A stretch of DNA of 24,743 bases, from assembly GCA_028565635.1 (NCBI GenBank), contig JAOXYB010063612.1, forward strand, positions 1-24,743, read 5' to 3'. The notes beneath the pieces are model-generated. The model was not told where the DNA came from. It saw nothing but the letters and a program-made list of their open reading frames with translations, and made no database searches. Of this stretch, positions 9,435 to 21,915 are shown piece after piece (positions within the stretch are counted from its first letter, which is position 1; the number at the start of each line of letters is the position of its first letter). The translations under genes were made by a program, and so were the position numbers. The stretch is from Phoronis ovalis. Its lineage: Eukaryota; Phoronida; Phoronidae.

Positions 9435-12400
9435 CTGAAATAATGGATAGTCTCCATGAACATTGACTTATTAATTCATACAAATTCAACTAAAAAGTAT
9501 GTGTATAATTTTATCTAATTAATTAACAAATTACATTTGGTTGGTCAGATTATGTTACATATATGTTTATAAAATGTTTTTTTCACACAGGTTGTTATTT
9601 ATTAATTAATATTAATAACACAAGCTGGAATTTCTGTGAGCTAAAAGTTATTTTTGAATATAATATAATGGCAGTTTGTTATTAACTACATGCAAAATGA
9701 AATACCAGATTTGTGGAAAGAATTTTTTGAAATGTGTCATTAGTGTCATATTCAGTGACACATCCAGTTCTAATTCGTTGATCTTGTTCTAGCATGCACT
9801 TTCAGTGATATACTATTGCATGAAAAATAAGCATGTGAAGCATGTGTGAGTTATTTTATGTTTGCTTAAGTTTCGTGCCAATCATGTGGAAATCAAAGCG
9901 CCAGCAGAAAAATTATAGCAAATTGGCTGAAAAGCACTCTGAGTAAACGGATCTTCAGTATCCGCAGTATCTGTGGATACTGAAGGTCGGTCTACTCAGA
10001 GTGGCTGAAAAGTGGTTTTATATTCCAATTCCCATTTCTGCTAGCTTTACAGTTTAATATGGCCTTAGACTTACCTAGGTCTCCAATGGAAGTAGTAGTG
10101 GTCAGTTGAACACCTGTTGTTCCATTTGCTCCAGCTGTCACATTTGCTCCAGCTGTTACATTTGCCCCAGCTGTAACTACTTCAGTTGTTGCCTCTGAAA
10201 CAAGTATCAAACAGTATGATGTAAACAAATTAGCCAAACTATTCTCAGAACACAAAAAAAAGAATTTTCCCGAGTTTGAGCCATTCATTTATTTCAAAGA
10301 GACATCAGGAGAATATACAAGCTAATAAATTGGGAAAGGTGCGGTATATCCAAAATTCATAATTTTTACTAATCAAAATAAGTGCAAAAATCAGCTGCTA
10401 TGATAATGAGTGAAAAATGCTATAAGGTTATTTTAATATTTCAGGAAATAATGTACACATGCCATAAGTATAGAGAAACTTTTCTATACGAAAAAAGTCT
10501 GTCTGTGTATGTTTGTAATATTATTATATATAATAATATGATTTTATTTAGTTTTGTGCTTGACAATTCTACATGAATTGTAAGGCCATGTACAGTGTTT
10601 TCTACTAGATGTCCGTGGTACCTAGTTGTATTATAAAAAACTTACCTGCTACAGTAGTTGTTAGTGGTTCCTCCTCTGCAATAATTACAAACAGGGAGAG
10701 ATGCTTGGATTCACACTGTACGACTCCATCATTCCAGCCGGTGGTGGTAACATTGACAGTGGACCAGGCATTATTGCTATTGTCCCAGTACTTGCAGACA
10801 TAGATCATATTTAGCTTGGGTTTGGTCAAGGTCATGTTAATTTTTATTGGTGTTGAAAGGTCAGTGATGGACAGGTCTTCCCCTAAAGGATATTATGATT
10901 GTGAATAGTTTGCTTTTAATATTGTTATAATGACTTCCATAAGTACAAAGCAAAAGAAAAATCTTTCTTTGTTGAATATCAACTGAGGTATCATATTAAC
11001 CTACCGAGGCTTAAAAATTTAATAAGACAACAATGGCGTCAATGTTACAGCTGTCATCCTAAAACCCTCAAAACGGGCTGATTATGACATTAATAGAGAC
11101 AAGACAGCAAATGAACTTGCTAAATGTTTGCTATGCTTCCTATGACCAAGCCAAGTCAGTGATATATTGTTCATGTTATTAACCAACTCAAAGGTACATG
11201 TAGCTAGTCTCTCACTGTCATTTCACAAATTTGTATGGTATAAAGCTTTCAGTGTCTATAAATTTCATAGATGTAGACAGAAAGAATATACTGAATCTTC
11301 ACTCACCAGAATATGGATTTGCCAATGTAATTTCCACAAGATCAGAAGCACGATTGTTGATGTCATTAGCTGAACTAGATTTATCGTCAACTTCTGTTGT
11401 ATAGTGTTGGAATCTAGCTACAGCCCCTGTACAAGTGATACCACCACCTCCACAACCCCACTCAAGGTAACTGTAAGCAAGCAAAAGTTTAGAAGATCAT
11501 TCAACTGATATGATACCCTTTGTGCCGAAGTTTTGGAGAGTTACATAATAAAGTTCAAATTCCTGTGCTGTCACTGCTAGTAGGCAGTAGCTGTAGCCAC
11601 TCTCAAATTCTGCTTTACTGCTTATACCAGGTTTGCTTATTACATGCATTGTCTTTTCATTTTACCAAAAATACTTTTGAAAACAGATATTTTATTTTCG
11701 GAAATTTAAACCTTTTTGTGAAATACATAAACGTGAGTTGATGTTATATGGACATATTGTGGTGCATTATATGCTCTATAAATTAAAAGGTTTCAGTACA
11801 GCTGTTCACTGTGCAAAGATGTGCAGTCAAATACCTGCTTGATAGTTCTGATCCAAAGTCAACCACAGTTGCATTCTGGGATGATGTTGATTGGAATGTC
11901 GTTGCCAAGGTGTTGTAAGTTGAACTGATAGTCACTCGTGGATTGCTTGAAGCAGAAATTTCTATCATGCTACCTCCAAAACTCAGGTCAAAAGTCAAAG
12001 CTTTCAACAGAAGTTTTTCCATGGCAAGTATTACGTACTTATTGTTACCACTGTATTGAATCAGCTCATTCAGTTTGTCTAGAATCATTGTGGCATGTGA
12101 AGAATCAACACCAACTTTGTTAGAAAGGTAGTCGAGCACAGTGTTGAAATAATTTATGACATCTTGTTGATGGGAGGTGGTTGCCTCTGACAAACTCAAC
12201 TTGTCAAGTTGTTCCAGTAGGATGTTGACATCAGCACGTGATAAGGTTGTGTCACGCAAGAAGCTGTTGACAAGGTCTAGTGTGGCAATTGTGTTGTTTG
12301 AACTGCTGGTTGGAGCTGTCAAAGAGCCATCAGCAACAGCACGTTTTAGTCTGTTGTGAATACTAGTTGCTGTTTCATCCACTGCCAATCTTGGCATTGT

Positions 12401-15400
12401 TTCTGTCAAGGATCGTTTTCTTCTTACATTAACTTTGAGAGCATCATTTATGGTTCCAGAGTTGATCAATGCTTGCAAGTAAGCACCTGAAATATTTAGT
12501 ATAGAAGGGTTACACTAACTGTACATGTACTTACTTAATATTCAATTTTACAGGCAGAGCCAGTTTTTCCTAAATTTATACATCTTCTCTGCAGTAACTT
12601 GTTTAGAATCAGAATTTGCTTTTAAACATTGTTTGTCAATGTCATGTTCTAGTCAACGGTTACTGTAGGCAGCATAGAATTATTGTCTGAAATGTCTGTG
12701 GCTGTGTTGTTTGATGGAAAGGCTAATTTGCTATTTATTATATATGCCTTTCAATACATGTCAATGCAGGTTCGTCTTCATAACCATTACACAGCTGTTA
12801 CTAACCAAAACTGGCAAATGCATCCACCTGTCTTGTTCTGACTTCTTGGAGTTGAACTTCATTGAGAACAAAAGGGCTGACGTGTACTTCATTACTGCGT
12901 ACTGTCATACAGGCATCATATATATCACAAACCTAAAATAATTCCAATGCTTGATGTGATAATTATTTTAAATTTAGATTTAGCTCATTTATGTCTTGAA
13001 TGCAAATCAGAATGCAAGACATATCACTTTTCCGGCATTAGTGTCATTAACGGTTTGTCATTAGCCTCTTCTTCAATACCAGTTGCAAGATCTTCGTGAA
13101 ATTGGGATATAATAGAGGGGAGAATAATCCGGAATCAAATTCATGATCACTGGCAGCCATGTCTGTTCTGTGTTTTGTGACAGGACATATGGAATTCTTG
13201 TGTAAAGTTGCATGGATTAGTTTGTGCATATACTTACCAAGACAGAGAATATAACTGAGTTCCCGGTCTCTGGTGGTTTTCCTAGAAATGTCAGTGATGG
13301 GTTTATACTTTCAGGAGAGAGTACACGTGATGTAGTACCGGTAATCACAGAGTACACATATCTCAGAGGTATGGCATCTTCTGGAGCATAGCAGTTTTTA
13401 GTTGTCAGTTTTACCTGAAATGATATTTTTTGACATTCAAGGTGATTTTACATTGTATAAAAGGTACAATAAGTAAATTGGATTGTTTATAAGTACTTTT
13501 AGGGTTTAACAGTAACATGTGATCCAGGGAATTATTCCTGGACCAGTACCTATGTTGGATTAATATTTGACGGTGGAAGTATTAAAAATTGCTGATGAAC
13601 TATTTCCTCAATCGTTTGTGAAAAGGAAAAGAGGATTAATCTTCAGTACTTAATGTATTCTGGTTGGAAGTGTTAATTGAATCATAATAATATTAATATA
13701 TTGTAAAAATATCATTTAAATCACAAAGTGATTCTTTATGGGTGTGTGTGTGGTGTATATACTTACCATTTCTAGTTCAGTGTAATTTGCACCTTGGAAT
13801 GTGCATGAAGTCACACCTGGTCTCACTATCACATCTGTTGATACATTTCCGCTCTTGCCATCCTCATTGAATACCGTGGCAACAACTCTATATTTAGAGC
13901 CTTTCGACAAAGCCCCTGCTGCTATTCTGAGAACACTAATGTAACTGTTGCTGATGCCCTTTCTTTGTGTGGTAACTTCACCATCCATATTTGCTGAATC
14001 GCTAAGATCAGCATAGCCATAACCTGTAACATATCAAAAGCAGTAAGTTTGTGAAATAAAAAGTGCATGTTCTGTGCACAAGTTGATGGTAGTGAGCAGA
14101 TCAGAATCAGCTTATTAATACCTGATTTCATAAATATGTGAATGCATTTTTTTCCTCAATTTTTCTCTTGCATCAACTCCAACTGTAGTTGGTACTATTT
14201 TATACAGTATATGCTGAGGTCAACCATAAAAAAGGGAAAACAGTAACTAATGTATGTAGAAGAAATCATTTGTTTTGAGAATACTGGTGATATTTCAAAA
14301 AACTAATGGGCAATCTTTAAAATTAAAGGAGAAAATTTAGTGTAAATTATTAAATTTACCATCTAGCCTTTGTATTTCCCATTTTGTCCCATTCTTTGAC
14401 ACTGGAGTTACACTGTTGATATTCAGTTTGAGAGTTACTACCTGGTTTGGTTTGACAGTCATACCAACTGCAGAACCACCAGTAGGAGATACTCCGAAGA
14501 ATACCTGTTTGGATCAAAAGGATGCTTATAGTATTCAAGTGTATATGATGTACTGTACTTTTAAATTAAGCATTAATGTCTATTATTATAACAAACTTTT
14601 GTGCTTGTATGTAATTATATAAGAAATCCATGTTAAAACTCAATTCAGTCAGTCACATAATTTCTTATCACCCTGTATTGTATATTCCTGGGAAAAAACA
14701 AAAACATTAATAATAGCTTTAAAATATTCGGAGGATAAAAACAAACCTCTGGTGGTTGTCCAGCAAGTGCTAACACATATACTGTTGTTGTCGCTGAACG
14801 TTCACGTTTTGACACTGTCAGTTCGAATATAAAAATTTCATTTGCTTGGAAACGACTGGCATCAAAGGTTAGGACAGGCAAAATTTTCTCATCGCTGGTT
14901 GGATAGATGACTAAGTTCTCTCCAGGTTTATAAGAAATGCAACTGCCTCCATCTCGAAACTGAAAATAACGGGTATATGATAATAAGTGTTCAAATTACT
15001 GTCAGTACACTTTAGGTTAGTGGCTGTGCATGACTGTCCTGTTTTTACTACATGTACAGTTTTCGACATGCTTTTTTATTTTTATATTGAATATTAATCA
15101 ATCTTCCAGTATATATATTATTAAAATAACTACATGACTCCTATAATTTGATAGAACTAAAAAATGCAATAATATTTAAAGATAATTCTAATGCTAAGTA
15201 AACTAGTTTTGTATTATATTTTGAAAAAATACTTGAAAAAATAATCTTACTCTGCTGCATGTCCATATGTACTGCATTGGTATACTCTCATAGTCAGGAT
15301 CATTACTAACCGAGCCATCTATAGTAAAATTACCGCTATCTACACCTACTGTTCGGAAACCACCACCTGTTCAAAAGAAAATACATTTGCAATGCTTTAT

Positions 15401-18400
15401 AATAGGTTTTGGGGGACATGATGTTTTACCTATTAAGTTAATAATAATATTCGTGATCAATGCAAAGATCATCTGCACGACAGCAGACTCTTCATATGAT
15501 TTCAGACTGCATTTCATAACTCATTTGTTAGCTGGCACTCTATGTAATTATTAAAACACTGTTGATATGGTCTGCTGTAGGTGATTTCATTTGTCTTCTT
15601 TCAGTTGTACTACAGTTTGTACAGAACATTTTGGCTGGTTGGTTGTGAATCAGTTCTGGTCATGGCCACTAAGGGCAGTGATATTTGTGATATTACAAGT
15701 AGTCAGTTGCTGCTTAGGTTGACATTTTCTATATTATTAAATAGATTTAATGTGTTAATATTACTGTGTATGGCCATTCCAATAGACTGTCTACTATTGC
15801 AAATAATGAGTTTATCTTTAGTACCGTGGGAACTTTTTAAAATGGATAAAGCTTTACCCTGAGTATTCCTTTTAGTTGCTCTGTTAAAAGTTCTACAGCT
15901 AATTTTTTAATATAAATTTGATTAATTATGAAGCAAGAAATCACAAGCTGATCCAGTATATAGTAGTCAATTAGTTTCCCACCCCTTTGAGAGGCCATCT
16001 TCACTGAGAAGTTTAAGACTACTACAAGTTTACCGTAGTAGATTAATATTACATTAAATTATAAAAATAGCTTACCATCAACTGCTGCCACCAGTGGTGA
16101 TGACAATACTCTCAGAGTAATAGAAGCAGTGCTACCAGGAGAATTAGCTACTGAAACCAAAACATCAAATGTGATAGAACTTCCTGCAGGGAGATCATTA
16201 GCCCTGATGTAGTAGTATCGTTTATTCTTTGTTTTCACATTGATGGAAACATCGGTTGATGCAGTTGACCATGTGTATGAAATAGTGCTAATACTTGCAC
16301 AACTTGAGAGCTCAACAGAGGCCATCAGTATAAAGCTAAAATAAATAATTGTAAAAACATGTTTTTTTAGTATAGTATGTAATTTTCTGTGCAATACATT
16401 GATCCTCAATACTTGTTCTCATTCTATGGTATGTTCTGCTTCTACTTTTAGTACTTTGATACCTGTAAAAGTTCTAGGCCCAATTAAGAATGACACAAAG
16501 TCCATCATGGTGCTAAGTTAAACTAATTATACAAATCTGTGCCACATGTATCTGCACAGTCTTGGGCAGTTTCCGTTATAGGTTTTAGTTAAATGTGTCT
16601 ATAGACACGGCTATGTTTACAGGTTCTGTATTCTGTCTGCAGCTTCGTAACTTACTCATCAGAGACTTTAATCAGGTCCACATTAGCTGTCGCATCAATG
16701 ATGACTCTAGGTTTTACGATACTTTCACGCTTAACAGCAAGTGACGATTGTTGGTAACTGGTTGGTGCCAGAAAATTGCTGACTTGGAGAGTGAATGTGT
16801 ATGTAGCATCTGTGACCATAAGGGATCCATTAACGAAGATGAATGATGTACTATTTTGTACTATAGAAACAAAATTAATATTCTCAATAAATACAAATTT
16901 GTTAACTTTAGTAAAATCTAAGTATAGCTATATTTGCGTAAAAATAATTATATAATTATAATTATGGAATTAAGTAAAATCTTTTTGGTTTATACTTTCA
17001 AAATTAATATAGTATGTTACATGAAACAACAACAATTTACTGGCTGGATGCTGACTCTATTATTCACCTACCATTCAAGGCACTTTGTATATCTGCCAGA
17101 TTGCCTCCGTCCGAGCTGTTAACTGACCAAAAATAATTTAAAGCCCGTCCACCTCCTCCAGATGACCTCTCACCACTAAGATACAGGTCATCACAGCTCG
17201 ATATGAAAGACGGTCCTGAGATTACAGCTTTTGGTGGAATGCTGTTTACTGATCCAATTACATTTACTGACCCACTAGCATTAAGGGAATATGATGCCCC
17301 AAAAGTACCAATGGTATTGTTTTTGACAGTCAATGTAGTGCCTATTAAATTAAAAAAAAAAAAATTTGAAGTCATTAAGTTCAGTAAAATTTTATACTGT
17401 CTTACTGCTTTCCCAAATTATTTACAGCTTTGAATTTCAGACACAAGTTCTAGTAACAATAAATTTAGCAATAACTGTGGTAGCGTTGTTAGAGCTGACA
17501 CTTTCTAACCATTCTGAAACTCAATTGAGTGGGAGACATGCGTTTGATTTCTGATCTTGCACAAAGTAGGGACATGAAATTTTTATCTGGGATAAATTAT
17601 GTATCGACAGTTTTCTCCTGGTCAGTTTCTTAGGTAGATACAATAGCTTCTGAATGATGTGAAGTTTTCAGTTATAAAACAAATGTATTTCTACTGTACA
17701 AACAGTTAGTATTCAAAATCATATCTTTATTATTTCTTTCATAGTTGTTAAGTAGTAGTATGATTTATATAGGCATTGTAAAAGTAAACAAATTGCTATT
17801 ATTATAAGCCTATTTAAAGTTAATGAGTTCAAAGTCAAAAATACTAATAAAATCAGAAATATAACAAAATTGTGATAATTAACTAACTATCTCACCTATG
17901 ATCACAGTTGGTTCTGAGCCTAGGTATATGGTTATTTCGGAAAAGCTTGTTTGATAACACTCCGAGTAAGCACCCAGAGTCGTTGCATCCTCAAAAATAT
18001 CTTTGCACAGCTGATATTTAAAAGCATTAATTGCCACATCGAATGTTGCTGTCAAAAAAGCTCCTGTAAAATTATATAGAATATGAAACAATCAAAAGGC
18101 CTTTTATGTTATCAAACACAAATTTTAGTCCAAAACTGAATCATACTAATTAAGCCATGAGAGCTTTCGGTCTTATCACAAGACCTTCATCAGTCCTACT
18201 AACTGTGGCGGGATCCGGGAAGATGTCACGATGTTCTGATGAGTTAGTAGGACTGATGATGGTCTTGTGATGGTCTTGTGATAAGACCGAAAGCTCTCGT
18301 GGCTTAATTAGTATGATTCAGTTTTGGACTAAAATTTGTGTTTGATATCTTTTTACTGAATCGAAATAAGATCGAATGAACATTTATGCTGATAGCCTTT

Positions 18401-21400
18401 TACGTTGCTTAAAAGTTTGTACAAAATCTAACGAAATTAAACATCTGAATGTTTGAATTGGAGAGAACTTTCAGACTGTAAAGGAAATATTTTTGGCGTC
18501 TTTGTACTAACATTTAGATACTAACTATCTGTGTTTTGCGTTGTTCCATTAGATTTTTTATAGCCTGCAGAAAATCTCGCCAAAGCAAAACAATGGGAAA
18601 AAGTTACTAACAAAACACTAGGAACAATTAAAAATTCAGTTAAAATTCATGTATTAGTACTATTTGTATCTCACCATCTTCAGAAAATTGTATGGACTTT
18701 AGAGTAGGGGCTTCTTTATATATGGCAATGCTTTGTCCTGGTCCTGCAGTTGTGATCCCATCAAATGTAAAGTAAATTGTAGCCATCATTGAAAATGGAG
18801 GGTATGCAAATACACAGGTCACAGAGCTACTGGTACTGCCAGCAGCTGCAGCTTGAAAAGCTTCATAACCATTAGCTAAAACAGACCAATCAGTTAACAA
18901 TTAAAAGTGTTAGTAGTTATATTAGCATTATAGCTGAGTTGAGTTGGCATGAGTTGAGTCCATTATTTTTTATATGCAACGTACAATACATGAAGTGATA
19001 AAAATAAAGAGATGATGCACTTCACTGTTAACGCCTATTCTATAAATTCAGTAACTTCTTTAAATTTTCATAATTGTAGTATATAAAGTAACAGCACCGT
19101 GTACACTATTGATATATGTCTGTGCTGCAAGATCAACTGAACCCCGCATCTAACATGTTTGATTATATGTCAGTTAGTAAAATAAAAAACACTTATGGTT
19201 TTAATAAATAACTGTTTTCAGGCACTATAGCTTGAATAGATATTAATGGCACAGGCTCAATACAGTCATGCATGGGGGACATTGCTGTTCCAGCCTCCCC
19301 ATAACAAAGGGGCAAACCAAGCATACCTTTGAGAGAAATTACGGTGAAAAATTTCAAAATTAAGAATAAAATGTTTATTTCTTAATGTTTTATAGATTTT
19401 TTCAGTTGATATATCATATAATGTAGCATATAATACATCTACTGACAATGATTTGTATTTATAAAATTTTGTTTTCTGATTTTTAAAATTTGAAAAACCT
19501 TTATTTATAGTGTAATTGAATGGTAATTTGCATCTTTAATAAAAACAGGAAATAGGGTCTATCGGCTAATGAAATACCTGTGACTCAATGCTTCCTGGTG
19601 CATAGAAATAATCGTTTTATATTTTTTTCTTTTAACTGACCTTTCCCAATACATCCTGCAGTGGGTAAGCTATTTCCAGTGTATTGAAGCGATATGTTTT
19701 GCTGGGTTACAATGTGTGGTATTACAATGTGGGATGGTGTGGCAGAGGTCACAATAATTTCTGTAAAGAATAGGTCATTATAATTAAAGTAATAATTCCA
19801 TTGGATGTCATCTAACAGTGAGGCAGCTCCTGCAGATTGGTTATATTTTGTAACCATGCTGAACGTTATTTGTAATCTTACGACAGTCTATGCAATATAT
19901 GAAAATACTATAAAGATATGAACCCTTGTAGAATGAAGTACATATATATATGGTAAGTGTAAATTCATAAATAAACTGTTTTTCATACTTTTTTTGTGGA
20001 GATAATGTTTCTCATTGTGTACATGTAATCGGTTTTACCTGCGGGGTCAAATATGGTCAATGCTGCCTGATTTGGATCAGTAGGTTCTATTACACTTCCA
20101 CCAATTGATACCCCAACAGAAAACATCCCTGTTCCCAAAGATGCCTGACAATGTAGATGGGTCAAATCCCAGGAGACTGGCATCTCTGTTATGTCATTTC
20201 CTCCAGCTGCCTGCCTGAACGTGCATAGGGACCCACTTGTAAATCCTGCACCAAAAATAGTGTAATCCTGAAAATAAAATGTTGATATGTGTGAACAGTG
20301 CGAGTTACCATTTAAAAAGCTAGGGAACATTGACAATGTTTTATTACGTACATTTGTAGTTGCAAAGACTGCTAGCTACGTGCAGTTATGACAGTCACTA
20401 TGTTTTCTGTATTTTAGCAACTCCCAGGTATTTTATTACTGTTGTGTGTGAAAATAAACTAAAGTAACTATAAAGAATATCATAAAACTAGCTGCTGACA
20501 TTTGCCTTATTTAGGGTCTTACGCTGCATGGCTATCATTGTATAAGACATTTTTTTGTTGAGGCTCTCAATCACATACACTGTCCCGATGTCGTAGTTTT
20601 TGCTGATTAAAAGCTCATTATTTTGTCTTACCGTTTGAGTATTTATAGTGGCAAACTGTGGATGCACTGATTGAACTGCCTGACATGTTGAGCCATCTCC
20701 TCCGCAGACTGTGCAGGCATCTAGGATTTTACCACTAGAATATCAGAAAGAGACGTTCATAAATGTACTCAGTCATACAGGAAATGTTGTATGGTATCTT
20801 GCTGGGAATCAGCTAGTATTATAATAGATCCAATTTTAGGTTTGGTCCTCTTATGGAATAGGATAAACATGGTAAAACCATATAGCTTTTATTATTTTTT
20901 TTTTTTGAGAATCAAGCTAAATTTAACACGTGACATTAGAACATACTATTCTTTTATGTTGTGCAACAATTTTCTTGAAGTACTTTGTTTGAAAAAGTTA
21001 TTTCTAAGGAACCTGTTGCATTTCAATAGTAATACCTCATTTTAAGAAGACTAGAAATGTACCCCGCGATTCTCCTGAGAATGTTCATCATATAGATTAC
21101 TGTAGGCTATATAAACAGTTGTTTTTTTTAAATATGCGCACATCACCCTAAGTGAAATTGGGAATTATACCTAGCAATTGGTTAATGAGTGAAACACTAG
21201 ATACCACCACTGAGAAGGTATTTAGCATGCAACTATGCAGTGGACATGGAATGACAGTAAAAACTGCTGAAGCTGATACAGTAAGTAATATAATGGATAC
21301 GGTTACTCTCCGATAGTGGTACGTGGTGCTTGCCTACACTTAGTTTTGGTGAGAAAAATCAACTCCTTTTGTTTAGTAGAAGTATAGATATTAATTAATA

Positions 21401-21880
21401 GATAAATTTTTTAAGTAGTCTGTACACTTGAAAATGTTTCTCTATGGATTTACATGTACATGCCTTACCCATTTGGTACTCCAGCACAGTCAGCACAAGT
21501 TGAACCATCTCCATTGCATTCACCACAGGCATCTTTATAAAAGTCATATGATTTACTTGTGGCACCACCTACACATTGCCAACAAGTGTCTGAATTGTTT
21601 TCGGCATATTCTGTTATACTGTCACCTGTTTAATAAACATTTGTTGTTTAAAAACAAAGTTATGTATAATCCTAAAAGGGCACCCAAGGTGATTACAAAT
21701 TTCATACTGCTTTTAATCAACATTTGTATTTACATGCACCATGTGAACACAAGCAATCAGACTTTTTTCTATGGAAAAATACAGTTTCAAATTCAGTTAA
21801 AGCTATTAGGTGCCCTGCTGGGATTTGTTGCTTCTGACATGTTAATAAAACATGGATTTACCAGGCCACATCTAGTCCAT

Positions 21881-21915
<35 letters not shown>

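Larger units (their letters stand above)
13238..18875 (-). other. receptor pre-REJ beta domain and REJ region (exons 10-19)
   Basis: Exons 18875-18675 (its end), 18063-17896, 17341-17072, 16860-16656, 16335-16076, 15366-15251, 14959-14747, 14504-14360, 14023-13767 and 13414-13238. A beta domain starts at KSIQFSEDGAFLTATFD and includes QLCKDIF, LGAYSEC and ITIYLGSEPTVIIG. This domain precedes REJ in many such proteins. REJ then begins at PPKAVISGPSFISSCDDL with LYLSGERSSGGGGRALNYFW. Later REJ hallmarks are YTFTLQVSNFLAPTS, GNFTIDGSVSNDP with MQYIWTCS, FIFELTVSK and KYRVVATVFNEDG. REJ modules are built of tandem fibronectin-III-like folds. The length (about 530 residues) is close to the full REJ module of polycystin-1. 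Confidence 0.8.

Noticed and set aside
15581-15862. 93-codon plus-strand open frame
   Set aside because: Leu/Ile/Phe-rich composition typical of AT-rich intron DNA, antisense within a receptor intron, no recognisable domain.
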